DNA of 44,885 nucleotides from Candidatus Kuenenia stuttgartensis (lineage in GTDB: Bacteria; Planctomycetota; Planctomycetia; Pirellulales; UBA1268), in assembly GCA_945883745.1 (NCBI GenBank), contig CAMCYH010000011.1:1-44885 (forward strand). The letters run 5' to 3'. Position 1 is the stretch's first letter; each line of letters starts with the position of its first letter. The notes under the pieces were generated by a model, which made no database searches, was not told where the DNA came from, and was given only the letters and a program-made list of their open reading frames with translations. The position numbers and the translations under genes were made by a program. Positions 17,349 through 26,028 of this stretch are shown here, one piece after another.

Positions 17349-18601
17349 ACGCTCTCCTTCCGTCTCCGGCAACCATCGCCGCCCTCGTGAAGATCGGCCT
17401 GCTCATCGGCGGCCTGATGACAGCCGCGGCCTACCTCGTGCTCGTCGAGCGGTGGATGGCCGCCTGGGTGCAGGATCGCAAGGGCCCCAATCGGGTCGGC
17501 ATTCCGCTCACGAAGATCCGGCTCTTCGGTCTCGGGCAGCCGCTGGCCGACGGCCTGAAGATCATTCTCAAAGAGGACTTCACGCCGAAGCATGTCGACA
17601 AGGTGCTGTACAACGCCGCGCCGCTGCTCATCCTCGCCACGTCGCTGGCGATCTTCGCGGCCATCCCGTTCGGCAGCGTGCTGCCGCCGCTGGGCATCCC
17701 TGGCTTGCCCGATCCGGTGCCCTTTCTCGTAGCGCCAAGTCTCGACGTCGGCGTGTTGTGGGTCTTTGCCCTCTCGAGCATCACCGTCTACAGCGTGCTT
17801 CTCGGTGGCTGGGCCAGCAACAACAAGTATGGCTTCCTCGGGGGCCTGCGCAGCAGTGCACAACTCGTGGCCTATGAAATCCCGCTCGGCCTCGGCCTGC
17901 TCGGTGTCGTGCTGGCGGCCGGGTCGCTCCGGCTTGACGTAATCATGAGTGCCCAAGCTCAAAGCGGCGTGTGGTATGTTTTCGCGCAACCGCTGGGATT
18001 CATCGTGTTCTTGGTGGCAGCATTCGCCGAGGCGGCCCGGCTCCCGTTCGACCTCCCCGAGGCCGAACAGGAACTCGTTGGCGGGTATCACACGGAATAC
18101 TCGGGCATCAAGCTCCTGCTCTTTCTCGTCGCCGAGTTCCTCCACATGGTCACGGCCTCGTTTCTGATCGTGATCATGTTTCTCGGCGGCTGGCACTTCT
18201 GGGGCCTCACTGGTGCGGGAGACGAGGTGACCTGGGCGGGGGCACTGATTCGTTTCGGCGTGCTCTCCGCGAAGATTTTTGCCGTGATCCTGTTCTTCAT
18301 GCTCGTCCGTTGGAGCTGGCCGCGGTTCCGGTTCGATCAGCTGATGAATCTCGCCTGGAAGGTGATGCTGCCGCTGGGCCTGGCCAACCTCGTCACGGTG
18401 GCCACGATCGAGGAATTCCGCCCGCAACTGGTCGCCGCGCTCGGCGCGGGTCCGGCGAAGTGGCTGGCGATCGCCGCCCCCTGGGCCGTGTTCTTTATCG
18501 GCTGGATCGCGGCAGGTCTTCTCACGCCGTCGGGCACCGACAACCGCCCGATCCGCGCCCACGACCCGTTCGACATCGAACACGAACTCTCCGGAGCATA
18601 A
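17345..18601 (+). CDS. nuoH: NADH-quinone oxidoreductase subunit H
   Basis: 418 residues, a membrane subunit of about eight helices that links the peripheral arm to the proton-pumping arm and forms the entrance to the quinone chamber. Diagnostic are ERWMAAWVQDRKGPNRVG near residue 32, the loop QPLADGLKIILKEDFTP, and AEAARLPFDLPEAEQELVGGYHTEYSG, with the conserved acidic residues of the E-channel. It is longer than E. coli NuoH (325) through a loop after residue 90 and a C-terminal tail. ATG overlaps the nuoG stop. Confidence 0.96.
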   Translation: MNALLPSPATIAALVKIGLLIGGLMTAAAYLVLVERWMAAWVQDRKGPNRVGIPLTKIRLFGLGQPLADGLKIILKEDFTPKHVDKVLYNAAPLLILATSLAIFAAIPFGSVLPPLGIPGLPDPVPFLVAPSLDVGVLWVFALSSITVYSVLLGGWASNNKYGFLGGLRSSAQLVAYEIPLGLGLLGVVLAAGSLRLDVIMSAQAQSGVWYVFAQPLGFIVFLVAAFAEAARLPFDLPEAEQELVGGYHTEYSGIKLLLFLVAEFLHMVTASFLIVIMFLGGWHFWGLTGAGDEVTWAGALIRFGVLSAKIFAVILFFMLVRWSWPRFRFDQLMNLAWKVMLPLGLANLVTVATIEEFRPQLVAALGAGPAKWLAIAAPWAVFFIGWIAAGLLTPSGTDNRPIRAHDPFDIEHELSGA

Positions 18602-18608
18602 GCCTGCC

Positions 18609-19172
18609 ATGAAGCCGACCGATCCCGCCGTCACATGGCTGGAAGAAAAGCCGCTCGGATTGGCCGAGCGGCTCTACCTTCCGCTTTTTGTCCAGGGCCT
18701 CGCCACAACCGCCAGGCATCTCGTGAGCCCGAAGGTGACGGTGAGCTACCCCGAGCAGCGACCGACCGTCGGGAACCCGCTCATCTACCGCGGCGTACAC
18801 CGGCTCAACCGTGACGACGAGGGCCGCGTGAAGTGCGTCGCTTGCTTTTTGTGCGCGACAGCATGCCCGGCTCACTGCATCGACATCGTGGCCACCGAGA
18901 GCCCGTGGCCAGACCGCGAGAAATATCCCGAGGCCTTCCAGATCGACGAGTTGCGATGCATTTTTTGTGGCATGTGCGAGGAGGCCTGCCCGGTCGATGC
19001 GATCGAACTCACGAGCCTGCTTGATCTGACCGGCAAGAGCCGCGAGGAGATGATCTTCGACAAGGAAAAGCTTCTCAGCGTGTACGACATGACGAAAGAC
19101 GCCGAGCCGATGAAGTCGGCACAGTACAAGGAAGAACTCTCTCCGGGGCACGGTGCGGGAGGCGCGGCGTAA
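18609..19172 (+). CDS. nuoI: NADH-quinone oxidoreductase subunit I (N6a/N6b ferredoxin)
   Basis: 187 residues. This 8Fe ferredoxin-type subunit carries clusters N6a and N6b, just before N2. The two motifs are CVACFLCATACP (C76, C79, C82, C86) and CIFCGMCEEACP (C117, C120, C123, C127). The first is preceded by RGVHRLNRDDEGRVK as in other NuoI proteins. The C-terminal part after about residue 150 is a polar tail. The TAA stop shares its last base with the nuoJ ATG. Confidence 0.96.
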   Translation: MKPTDPAVTWLEEKPLGLAERLYLPLFVQGLATTARHLVSPKVTVSYPEQRPTVGNPLIYRGVHRLNRDDEGRVKCVACFLCATACPAHCIDIVATESPWPDREKYPEAFQIDELRCIFCGMCEEACPVDAIELTSLLDLTGKSREEMIFDKEKLLSVYDMTKDAEPMKSAQYKEELSPGHGAGGAA

Positions 19173-19921
19173 TGCTTGCAGCAATCGTCCCGCTCTCCCC
19201 CGGGGTGCTCCTGGCCGCTGCCGTCACCGCTTCGGCAGCGAGCCTGTGGCTGCTCTTGCCGCGCGGGCAGAGCGGCCGCCGTGAGCGAACCGCACGTTGG
19301 CTGGGAGCGGGCCTTGGTGTCGCCGCGCTGGCCGCCTTCATCATCACCGGCCGCCGGCTCGGTGGGCTGGGCGAAGAGTCGGTGTTTTTGATCGTGTCGC
19401 TGGTGGCGGTCGTTTCAGCCGCGGCGACTGTCGTGTCTCGGTCGCCTGTCTATGCGGCGATCTGGTTCGCCCTGTCGCTGGCCGGGGTGGCGGGCGTGCT
19501 ACTCGTGCTCGGGGCGCAGTTTTTGGGCGTGGCCACGATCGTGGTCTACGCCGGTGCGATTCTCGTGATGTTTCTCTTCGTGCTCATGCTGGCGCAACCG
19601 TCGGGGCTGGCTCCCTACGATCGCGTCTCCAATGAACCGCTCCTGGCGGCGGTCGCCGGCGCGGTACTGCTGGGATTGTTGTCGCTCTCGATCGGCAGAC
19701 TGTCGGCCGGTGACACGGCCGTGGCGGCCGACGTCGCCCCCGCCGTGGCGGTCGATGCCCTGCAGGCCGACCATGTCGCCCGGCTCGGGGGGGAACTGTT
19801 CAGCCGGCATTTGATCGCCATCGAGGCGGCCGGGGTGCTCCTGCTAATCGCGCTCATCGGCTCAATTGCGATCGTGGCCCGTGGCGAAGAGTCGAGGGTG
19901 CAGGAAAGGCGGGCTGCCTAA
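19172..19921 (+). CDS. nuoJ: NADH-quinone oxidoreductase subunit J
   Basis: 249 residues. This membrane subunit has about six hydrophobic helices; the NuoJ-specific stretch is SPVYAAIWFALSLAGVAGVLLVLGAQFLGVATIVVYAGAILVMFLFVLML (about 90-139), which contains the helix with a pi-bulge that turns during catalysis in known complexes. The first 80 residues form two further helices joined by an Arg-rich loop. Start and stop both share one base with neighbouring genes (TAATG), so the block is tightly coupled. Confidence 0.94.
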   Translation: MLAAIVPLSPGVLLAAAVTASAASLWLLLPRGQSGRRERTARWLGAGLGVAALAAFIITGRRLGGLGEESVFLIVSLVAVVSAAATVVSRSPVYAAIWFALSLAGVAGVLLVLGAQFLGVATIVVYAGAILVMFLFVLMLAQPSGLAPYDRVSNEPLLAAVAGAVLLGLLSLSIGRLSAGDTAVAADVAPAVAVDALQADHVARLGGELFSRHLIAIEAAGVLLLIALIGSIAIVARGEESRVQERRAA

Positions 19922-20364
19922 TGTCGTCGCTCCCGCTTCTGCAAAACGCCCTCCTCGTCGGTGCCATCCTGTTCAGCCTTGGGCTCGTCGGCATCCTTGC
20001 TCGCCGCAACCTGATCGTGATGTTCCTCGCCGCCGAAATGATGCTGCAAGGGATTTCGGTGAGCCTCGTTGCCTGGAGCCGCTACCACGGCGATTGGGGG
20101 GGCCAGATCCTCGTGATCTTCGTGCTCACGGTGGCGGCCTGCGAGGCGGCGATTGCGCTCGTCTTTGTCCTCGGCGCCTTCTCGCGGACCGGTCGGCTCG
20201 ACGCGGCAGCCTGGCAGTCGCTCCGCGAAGCCACGCTCGGCCGCGTGATCGACCGGGAACTGCCTGCCTCCGACACGCTGCCCCAGAAGTTTCCCACGCT
20301 CACGCCGGCCGGCGTCCTTCCCGAAACCGACGAAGACGAACTGCTCCAGCGGGAGCACGTCTGA
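19921..20364 (+). CDS. nuoK: NADH-quinone oxidoreductase subunit K, extended
   Basis: 147 residues against about 100 for typical NuoK. The three-helix core is recognised by LFSLGLVGILARRNLIVMFLAAEMMLQGISVSLVAW (conserved Glu in AAEMML) and by VFVLTVAACEAAIALVFVLG with the second membrane glutamate, both part of the proton path. The additional C-terminal tail of some 50 residues is hydrophilic and acidic (ends DELLQREHV). Nothing suggests a frameshift: the tail is in frame and uses normal codons. Confidence 0.94.
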   Translation: MSSLPLLQNALLVGAILFSLGLVGILARRNLIVMFLAAEMMLQGISVSLVAWSRYHGDWGGQILVIFVLTVAACEAAIALVFVLGAFSRTGRLDAAAWQSLREATLGRVIDRELPASDTLPQKFPTLTPAGVLPETDEDELLQREHV

Positions 20365-20384
20365 CGCCGCCCTTCCAAACCCTC

Positions 20385-22535
20385 ATGCAAGACATCTCTC
20401 CCGCCACGCTCCTCGTCCTCGTGCCGCTCCTCCCGCTGGTGGGCGCCATCGTCACGGTCGCCTTCGGCCGCCTGCTCGGCAGCCGGGCCCACCTGCCGGC
20501 TGTGATCTCGATCGCGGCAGCACTGGGCTGTGCGGTCGTACTTCTCGCAGGCACGGCCCGGCTCGTCGGCGACGGCCATGGCGGCCCGGCACGGCCGGTG
20601 GAGATGATCACCACGCTCTGGCAGTGGGCGACCGTGGAAGGCTCCCAGCCCTTTTCCATTCCGGTGGCGCTGCGGCTCGACCCGCTCACCGCCACCATGC
20701 TCACGATCATCACGAGCGTCGGCCTGCTCGTGGCGATCTACTCCATCGGCTACATGCACGATGATCCGGGATACCCGCGGTTCTTCGCCCTGGTGGCGAC
20801 CTTCGTGTTTTCCATGGCGATGCTCGTGGCGGCGAGCAACTTCCTGCTCGTCTACGTCTTCTGGGAGGCGGTGGGGGCCTGCAGTTATCTCTTGATCGGC
20901 TTCTGGTTTCGCAAGCCGGAGGCGGCGAAGGCGGCGAAGAAGGCCTTTCTCGTAAACCGTGTCGGCGACTTCGGCCTCGCGGTCGCCACGTTTCTGCTCT
21001 GGATGACCTACGGCACGCTCAACTTTCACGACACGCTCTCCGCCGACGGCGTGATCATGCCCGGCATCCTTGGCCAGACACGGCTGGCGGACGCCGCGGG
21101 CTACGTGGGCGGGATCGTCGGCACGGCGATCTGTCTCCTTTTGCTCTTGGCCGCCTGTGGCAAGAGCGCCCAGCTGCCGCTACACGTCTGGCTGCCCGAT
21201 GCCATGGAGGGCCCGACGCCGGCCAGCTCCCTCATTCATGCCGCCACGATGGTGACCGCGGGGATTTACCTGATCGCCCGCAGTTGCCCCCTCTTCATGG
21301 CCTGCCCCGATGCATTGACCACGGTGTCGATCGTCGGCGCCACGACGGCGCTGGTCGCCGGGCTGATCGGCACGGTTCAAAACGATCTCAAGCGGGTCCT
21401 GGCCTATTCCACGATCAGCCAGCTGGGCTACATGTTCGCAAGCCTCGGCACCGGCACGCTCCTCGGCTTCACGGCCGCCATCTTCCATCTGCTCACCCAC
21501 GCCTTCTTCAAGGCGTTGCTCTTCATGGGAGCCGGCTCGGTGATGCATTCGATGGGGGGTGTGATCGACATGCGACGGTTCGGTGGCCTGCGTCGTGTGA
21601 TGCCGATTACCGCCGCCACGTTTCTTGTCGGGGGGCTCGCCTTGGCCGGGGTCGCACCGTTCGCCGGCTTCTTCAGCAAGGACGAGATTCTCGCGAGCCT
21701 CCACTCTCGCGGCTGGCCTGATGCCCATCATGAGGACCACCATGCCGCGGCGCAAAAAGGTTATGCAACTCATTTTCACCTTGCAGCATCGTCTCCTGAG
21801 AATGCTGCGGTCCAGGGAGAAAATGAGCCGCGTCCCCTTTCCCGAATCGACAGCCCGGCCACGTTCCGCACGCTTTTCTGGATGTCACTGTTCACGGCCG
21901 GCCTGACCGCCTTTTACACGTTTCGTGCGGTCTTCATGACGTTCACCGGGCCGACCCGCGTGCCGGAAGAAGCGGGCCACCATGCCCATGAATCGCCCCC
22001 CGTCATGACGGCGCCACTGATCATCCTCGCCATTGCCTCGGCCGTGAGCGGCTGGCTGCTCTTCAGCACCCATGCCCTGGCCAACTTTCTCGCCGCAACT
22101 CCGTCCTTCACCGCGCCGGCCGTCGTCGCCACCGCCGTCAAGCCTGCCTTTCACTGGGATCTCGCCCTCCAAGGCACACTCGCCGCAGCGATCGGTATCG
22201 CGCTGGCCGCCTACGGTCACCTCGGACGCCGCAGCGACGGGCCGCAGATGGAGCGATTTCTCGGACCGCTTCAGACGCTCTTCGCCCGGAAGTTTTTTCT
22301 CGACGAGATCTACACGGCTCTCGTCGTCCGGCCACTGGAGGCGGTCGCCTTCATCTTCGCCCTTTTTGACCGCCGCGTGATCGACGGCCTCGTCGACCTC
22401 GTCGCCGGGATTCCCTTCGCCGTGGCTGCCGTCGTTCGGCAGTTCCAGTCGGGGCTGCTGCAACGGTATGCCCTCGCCGGTGTGGTCGGCGTGCTGGCAA
22501 TCGTCGTCGCCCTCGCATGGCAGCTCCGCGGCTGA
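20385..22535 (+). CDS. nuoL: NADH-quinone oxidoreductase subunit L, with insertion
   Basis: 716 residues, about 100 more than E. coli NuoL. This antiporter-like proton pump sits at the distal end of complex I and carries the lateral helix. Family motifs are SIGYMHDDPGYPRFF, FWEAVGACSYLLIGFW, LHVWLPDAMEGPTPASSLIHAATMVTAGIYLI, and GFFSKDEIL. The ATG at 20385 begins the first helix; upstream in-frame codons lie inside nuoK. Between SKDEIL and the next YTFR helix there is an additional hydrophilic, His-rich loop of about 50 residues (about 445-495) whose DNA is AT-richer than its surroundings and contains a long palindrome. A second His-rich patch (AGHHAHESP) follows. Confidence 0.95.
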   Translation: MQDISPATLLVLVPLLPLVGAIVTVAFGRLLGSRAHLPAVISIAAALGCAVVLLAGTARLVGDGHGGPARPVEMITTLWQWATVEGSQPFSIPVALRLDPLTATMLTIITSVGLLVAIYSIGYMHDDPGYPRFFALVATFVFSMAMLVAASNFLLVYVFWEAVGACSYLLIGFWFRKPEAAKAAKKAFLVNRVGDFGLAVATFLLWMTYGTLNFHDTLSADGVIMPGILGQTRLADAAGYVGGIVGTAICLLLLLAACGKSAQLPLHVWLPDAMEGPTPASSLIHAATMVTAGIYLIARSCPLFMACPDALTTVSIVGATTALVAGLIGTVQNDLKRVLAYSTISQLGYMFASLGTGTLLGFTAAIFHLLTHAFFKALLFMGAGSVMHSMGGVIDMRRFGGLRRVMPITAATFLVGGLALAGVAPFAGFFSKDEILASLHSRGWPDAHHEDHHAAAQKGYATHFHLAASSPENAAVQGENEPRPLSRIDSPATFRTLFWMSLFTAGLTAFYTFRAVFMTFTGPTRVPEEAGHHAHESPPVMTAPLIILAIASAVSGWLLFSTHALANFLAATPSFTAPAVVATAVKPAFHWDLALQGTLAAAIGIALAAYGHLGRRSDGPQMERFLGPLQTLFARKFFLDEIYTALVVRPLEAVAFIFALFDRRVIDGLVDLVAGIPFAVAAVVRQFQSGLLQRYALAGVVGVLAIVVALAWQLRG
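21769..21827. repeat. 59-nt palindrome inside nuoL
   Basis: The left arm CTCATTTTC (21769-21777), ACCTT, GCAGCAT (21783-21789) pairs with ATGCTGC (21802-21808), GGTCCAGGGA, GAAAATGAG (21819-21827). The apex TCTC-CT-GAGA (21792-21801) is itself a perfect 4-bp hairpin. CCT in the left internal segment can pair with AGG in the right, so roughly 23 bp can form. It lies in frame within the NuoL-specific insertion, in locally AT-richer DNA. It looks like a small mobile or repeated palindrome that has become coding sequence. Confidence 0.65.
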
Positions 22536-22563
22536 CGCATTTCCTTCCAGGCATGTCCCAATC

Positions 22564-24297
22564 ATGAACGGTCTCTCTCCCGCGAATCACCTCCTGCTGG
22601 TCATCCTCATGCCACTGGTGGGCGCGGTCGTCGCCTGGCTGATGGGCAGTCGTGGACAGCAGGCGGTCCGCCAGAGTGCGGCGTTCACGGCCGTCGCTAC
22701 GCTCGTTGCCGCCGGCTGGCTCGTCATCCGGTTTCTCACCCGGCCCGCCGGTCTTTCGGCCCTCGAGCCTTTCGCAGTCATCGAGGTACCGTGGCTTGTG
22801 GAAGGGATGTTCGACATCCGCCTGTCGCTCGGCCTCGACGGCCTGTCGATCTGGCTCTTCGGGCTCTCTGCCCTGCTTTCGCTCACAGCCGTACTGGTGA
22901 GCTGGGATGCGATCAAGGAGAAGCCGGTGGGCTTCTACGGGCTCCTGCTCCTCCTCGAGGCGGCGATGCTCGGCGTCTTCGCGGCCCGTGACATCATCCT
23001 GTTTTACGTGTTCTTCGAGTTCACCCTCGTGCCGCTCTTCTTCCTGATCGGCATCTGGGGGCACGACGAGCGGCGGAAGGCGGCCGTCAAGTTTTTCGTC
23101 TACACGCTCGCTGGCAGTGTGCTTTCCTTTCTCGGACTGCTGGCGATTGTGCTCTGGCATGCGTCGCAAACCGGAACGATCACCTTCGACATCGCGGGCC
23201 TCACCGCCGGGCTCCAGGCCCATCCGCTCCCGATGACCGCGGCAGGGGGCTGGCTGCAATGGCTCGTGTTTCTGGCCCTCTTCGCCGGATTTGCCGTGAA
23301 GGTGCCGATCGTGCCCTTCCACACCTGGCTCCCGCTGGCCCACGTCGAGGCGCCGACCGGTGGCAGCGTCGATCTCGCGGGCGTACTCCTCAAGATCGGC
23401 ATCTACGGGTTTCTGCGATTCTCGTTGCCGATGCTGCCTGAGGCATCGGCGGCCGCCGCGCCGTGGCTCGTTGGCCTGGGCGTGTTTGGCATCCTCTACG
23501 GGGCGCTCGTTGCGCTCGTCCAGACCGACCTCAAACGGCTGATCGCCTATTCGTCGGTAAGCCACATGGGCTACATCGTGCTCGGCCTCTTCGCGCTCGA
23601 ACCGCTGGCCCTCGAGGGAGCCAACCTGCAGCTCATCAACCACGGCCTCTCGTCGGCCGGCCTCTTCGCGCTGGTCGGCATGATCTATGAGCGGTTCCAC
23701 ACCCGCAGCATCGCCAATCTGGGCGGCATCGCGGCCAAGGCGCCTTGGCTCACGGTGCTCTTCATGCTCTTCACCTTTTCGAGCATCGGTCTCCCGGGCC
23801 TCAACGGGTTTGTGGGCGAGTTCATGATCCTCGCCGGCTCGTTTCAGCGGGCCTGGGCCGGTGTGGCCGAGTCGTTTTTCCAGCCCTACCTCTTCATGGC
23901 CGTGTCGGCCGTGGTCGGAGTGGTGCTCGGTGCCTGGTACATGTTGTGGGCGGTCGAGCGGGTGTTTTTCGGCCCGTCACGTGAGCCGCCCCGCAGCCAC
24001 TCCACCGATGGGCATGGCAGCCATGCCCATCACCATGGGGCCCATGACGACGTCGACCGTTGTGACCTCCGCTGGCATGAGGCGGCCGCCCTGCTGCCAC
24101 TGGCCGTGTTCGTGGTGTGGATCGGCATCATGCCACAGGCGTTTCTGAGTCCGGCTGCCCCGGCCATCGAGCAGTCGGCCCGCGCCGCGCGCGAGGCCTT
24201 TGCCGACCGCATGAATCTTCCGCCACAGGATCACGCAGCCGGATCGAGCATCGCTGCCACCGCTTCTTCCCTCCCGTATTCACCCTCCTCGCCATGA
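22564..24297 (+). CDS. nuoM: NADH-quinone oxidoreductase subunit M
   Basis: 577 residues (E. coli about 510). This is the second antiporter-like pump subunit. Recognised by FFEFTLVPLFFLIGIWG (conserved Glu), FHTWLPLAHVEAPTGGSVDLAGVLLKIGIYG (conserved Lys and broken helix), YSSVSHMGYIVLG and GLPGLNGFVGEFMIL. Near the C-terminus the loop before the last helices carries a His-rich insertion (SHSTDGHGSHAHHHGAHDD, about 481-499). The ATG 22564 is 28 nt after nuoL; the stop overlaps nuoN by 4 nt. Confidence 0.95.
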   Translation: MNGLSPANHLLLVILMPLVGAVVAWLMGSRGQQAVRQSAAFTAVATLVAAGWLVIRFLTRPAGLSALEPFAVIEVPWLVEGMFDIRLSLGLDGLSIWLFGLSALLSLTAVLVSWDAIKEKPVGFYGLLLLLEAAMLGVFAARDIILFYVFFEFTLVPLFFLIGIWGHDERRKAAVKFFVYTLAGSVLSFLGLLAIVLWHASQTGTITFDIAGLTAGLQAHPLPMTAAGGWLQWLVFLALFAGFAVKVPIVPFHTWLPLAHVEAPTGGSVDLAGVLLKIGIYGFLRFSLPMLPEASAAAAPWLVGLGVFGILYGALVALVQTDLKRLIAYSSVSHMGYIVLGLFALEPLALEGANLQLINHGLSSAGLFALVGMIYERFHTRSIANLGGIAAKAPWLTVLFMLFTFSSIGLPGLNGFVGEFMILAGSFQRAWAGVAESFFQPYLFMAVSAVVGVVLGAWYMLWAVERVFFGPSREPPRSHSTDGHGSHAHHHGAHDDVDRCDLRWHEAAALLPLAVFVVWIGIMPQAFLSPAAPAIEQSARAAREAFADRMNLPPQDHAAGSSIAATASSLPYSPSSP

Positions 24298-26021
24298 CCA
24301 CATCTCTCGAAACCTTCAAGCTTCTCGCGCCTGAGATCGCGCTCGTCGTGGCGGCACTGGTCGCCTTGCTGGGAGCCGCGTTCGCCGGGCTTCGCAGTGG
24401 CTGGCTGGTGGCACTGATCGGCATCGCCGCGGCCATGGGGCTGGCCGGGGGCCTGCCGGCAGCGGGCACGTCGATCATCTCGGGGCCGATCACGATCGAC
24501 GGGTTTTCGGGTTACATTCGCTGGACTGTGCTCGTTGCGGGAGGCATCCTCGCGCTCGTGCAAGGTGGCGACCTGTTTCGTTCGGCGGTTGTCCGCGGCA
24601 GTGGACTCTCCCGTGGAGGCACCTGCGAGGAAGCGGGCACGTTTCTCATCCTGCTGGCCGGCCTGTCACTCGTCGGCATCGCCAACGATCTCGTGCTCCT
24701 CTTTATCGGGCTGGAATTGATCTCGGTCCCCACCTACATCCTGCTCGCTCTCAAGCGGACCGATGCCCGCGGCCAAGAAGCGAGCCTCAAGTATTTCTTT
24801 TTGTCACTCGTGGCGTCGGCGGTGTTTCTCTATGCGGCGACTTGCTTCTACGGCCTCGGTGGCTCGACGAGCCTCGCGGCAATCGGTGATGCCCTGCGAT
24901 CCTCCGACCCGCGTCTCACGGGCATGGCGGTCGTGCTCTTGCCCGTCGCCGTCGGCATGGCGATGGCCGGTGCCGCCTTCCGGATGGCGGCCGTGCCAAT
25001 GCACTTCTACGCCCCCGACGTCTATGAGGGGACTAGCCCCGGCAATGCAGCCGTGCTGTCCACGCTTCCCAAGGTGGCCGGCATCGTCGTGCTGGCCCGT
25101 GTGCTCGGCCTGGCGATCCAGCCGCTGGGTATCGCGGGCGAGATTGGCCCAGCGGCGCAGATCCATCTCTCCTTCCTCTGGCATCTGGCTGCGATTCTTG
25201 CCGCGATCACGATGACTGTCGGCAATGTCATGGCACTCGTGCAGACCAACCTCCGCCGGCTCCTGGCCTGCTCGTCGATCGCGCATGCCGGCTATCTGCT
25301 CGTCGGGATCGCCGTGGCCGCGGCCGCGGCCGCCACGCGGGCCGAGCGGCCCTTCGATGGCGCAGCTGCAGCCGACACGATGTGGACGATCGGCCTCGGC
25401 GGCATGTCGGCCACGCTTCTCTACATCGCCACGTACGTCGTGGCGACGGCCGGTGTCTTCGCCGCTCTCGCCTACCTCGGCCACGTGTGGCCAGAGTGGT
25501 CCAGCGGCAGCGGGCCGCGGCCGCCCCGCGAGGAGATTACCGATGTCGATGATCTCAACGGCCTGTCCTCCACGAATCCAGTCGCCGCCTTCTCGCTGGC
25601 CCTGTTCCTGCTCTCGCTGGCCGGCATCCCGCCGCTGCCGGGATTCTGGGGCAAACTCACGCTGGCGACGGCGGCGCTCGAGGTCGATTGGACGAGCCCC
25701 GTCACCTTCGGCAGCCGGCGAGCCTGGTTCGTGGCGCTCGCCATCATCCTCGTGCTCAACGCGGCGATCGCGGCGGCCTATTACCTGAGGATTATCGCCG
25801 CGATGTATTTCCGCTCGACGAAGAAGGGGGTCCAGGCGGACGGTGGCCTGGCAGCCGGCGTCGGCATGCTGGTCTGCCTCGTGCTCGTGCTTATGATCAC
25901 GGTGCAGCCGAAGCGGCTCTTTACCCCGGCAATGCGGGCCGGTGCAGCGGCCTCAAACGTTCTCACCGCCGCCGATGAACCTGCGGCCGCTGACGAAGCC
26001 CGCCTCGTCCATTCCGACTGA
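24294..26021 (+). CDS. nuoN: NADH-quinone oxidoreductase subunit N
   Basis: 575 residues (E. coli about 485). Third antiporter-like pump subunit and last of the 14 nuo genes. Motifs: FIGLELISVPTYILLALKR with the conserved Glu, GQEASLKYFFLSLVASAVFLY, PMHFYAPDVYEGTSPGNAAVLSTLPKVAG, and SIAHAGYLLVGI. A hydrophilic loop of about 35 residues (PEWSSGSGPRPPREEITDVDDL) separates late helices, and the C-terminal tail is Ala-rich and acidic. ATG is embedded in the nuoM stop. Confidence 0.95.
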   Translation: MTTSLETFKLLAPEIALVVAALVALLGAAFAGLRSGWLVALIGIAAAMGLAGGLPAAGTSIISGPITIDGFSGYIRWTVLVAGGILALVQGGDLFRSAVVRGSGLSRGGTCEEAGTFLILLAGLSLVGIANDLVLLFIGLELISVPTYILLALKRTDARGQEASLKYFFLSLVASAVFLYAATCFYGLGGSTSLAAIGDALRSSDPRLTGMAVVLLPVAVGMAMAGAAFRMAAVPMHFYAPDVYEGTSPGNAAVLSTLPKVAGIVVLARVLGLAIQPLGIAGEIGPAAQIHLSFLWHLAAILAAITMTVGNVMALVQTNLRRLLACSSIAHAGYLLVGIAVAAAAAATRAERPFDGAAAADTMWTIGLGGMSATLLYIATYVVATAGVFAALAYLGHVWPEWSSGSGPRPPREEITDVDDLNGLSSTNPVAAFSLALFLLSLAGIPPLPGFWGKLTLATAALEVDWTSPVTFGSRRAWFVALAIILVLNAAIAAAYYLRIIAAMYFRSTKKGVQADGGLAAGVGMLVCLVLVLMITVQPKRLFTPAMRAGAAASNVLTAADEPAAADEARLVHSD

Positions 26022-26028
26022 CACCACC

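Noticed and set aside
17336..18634. 432-codon minus-strand open frame opposite nuoH
   Set aside because: It consists of Glu/Arg/His-rich sequence with no domain and is antisense to a well-conserved membrane subunit; this is the usual shadow of GC-rich coding DNA.
19866..20384. Extension of NuoL upstream through nuoK
   Set aside because: The additional 173 residues are Arg/Pro-rich and out of frame with nuoK, which is clearly real; ATG 20385 begins the first NuoL helix.
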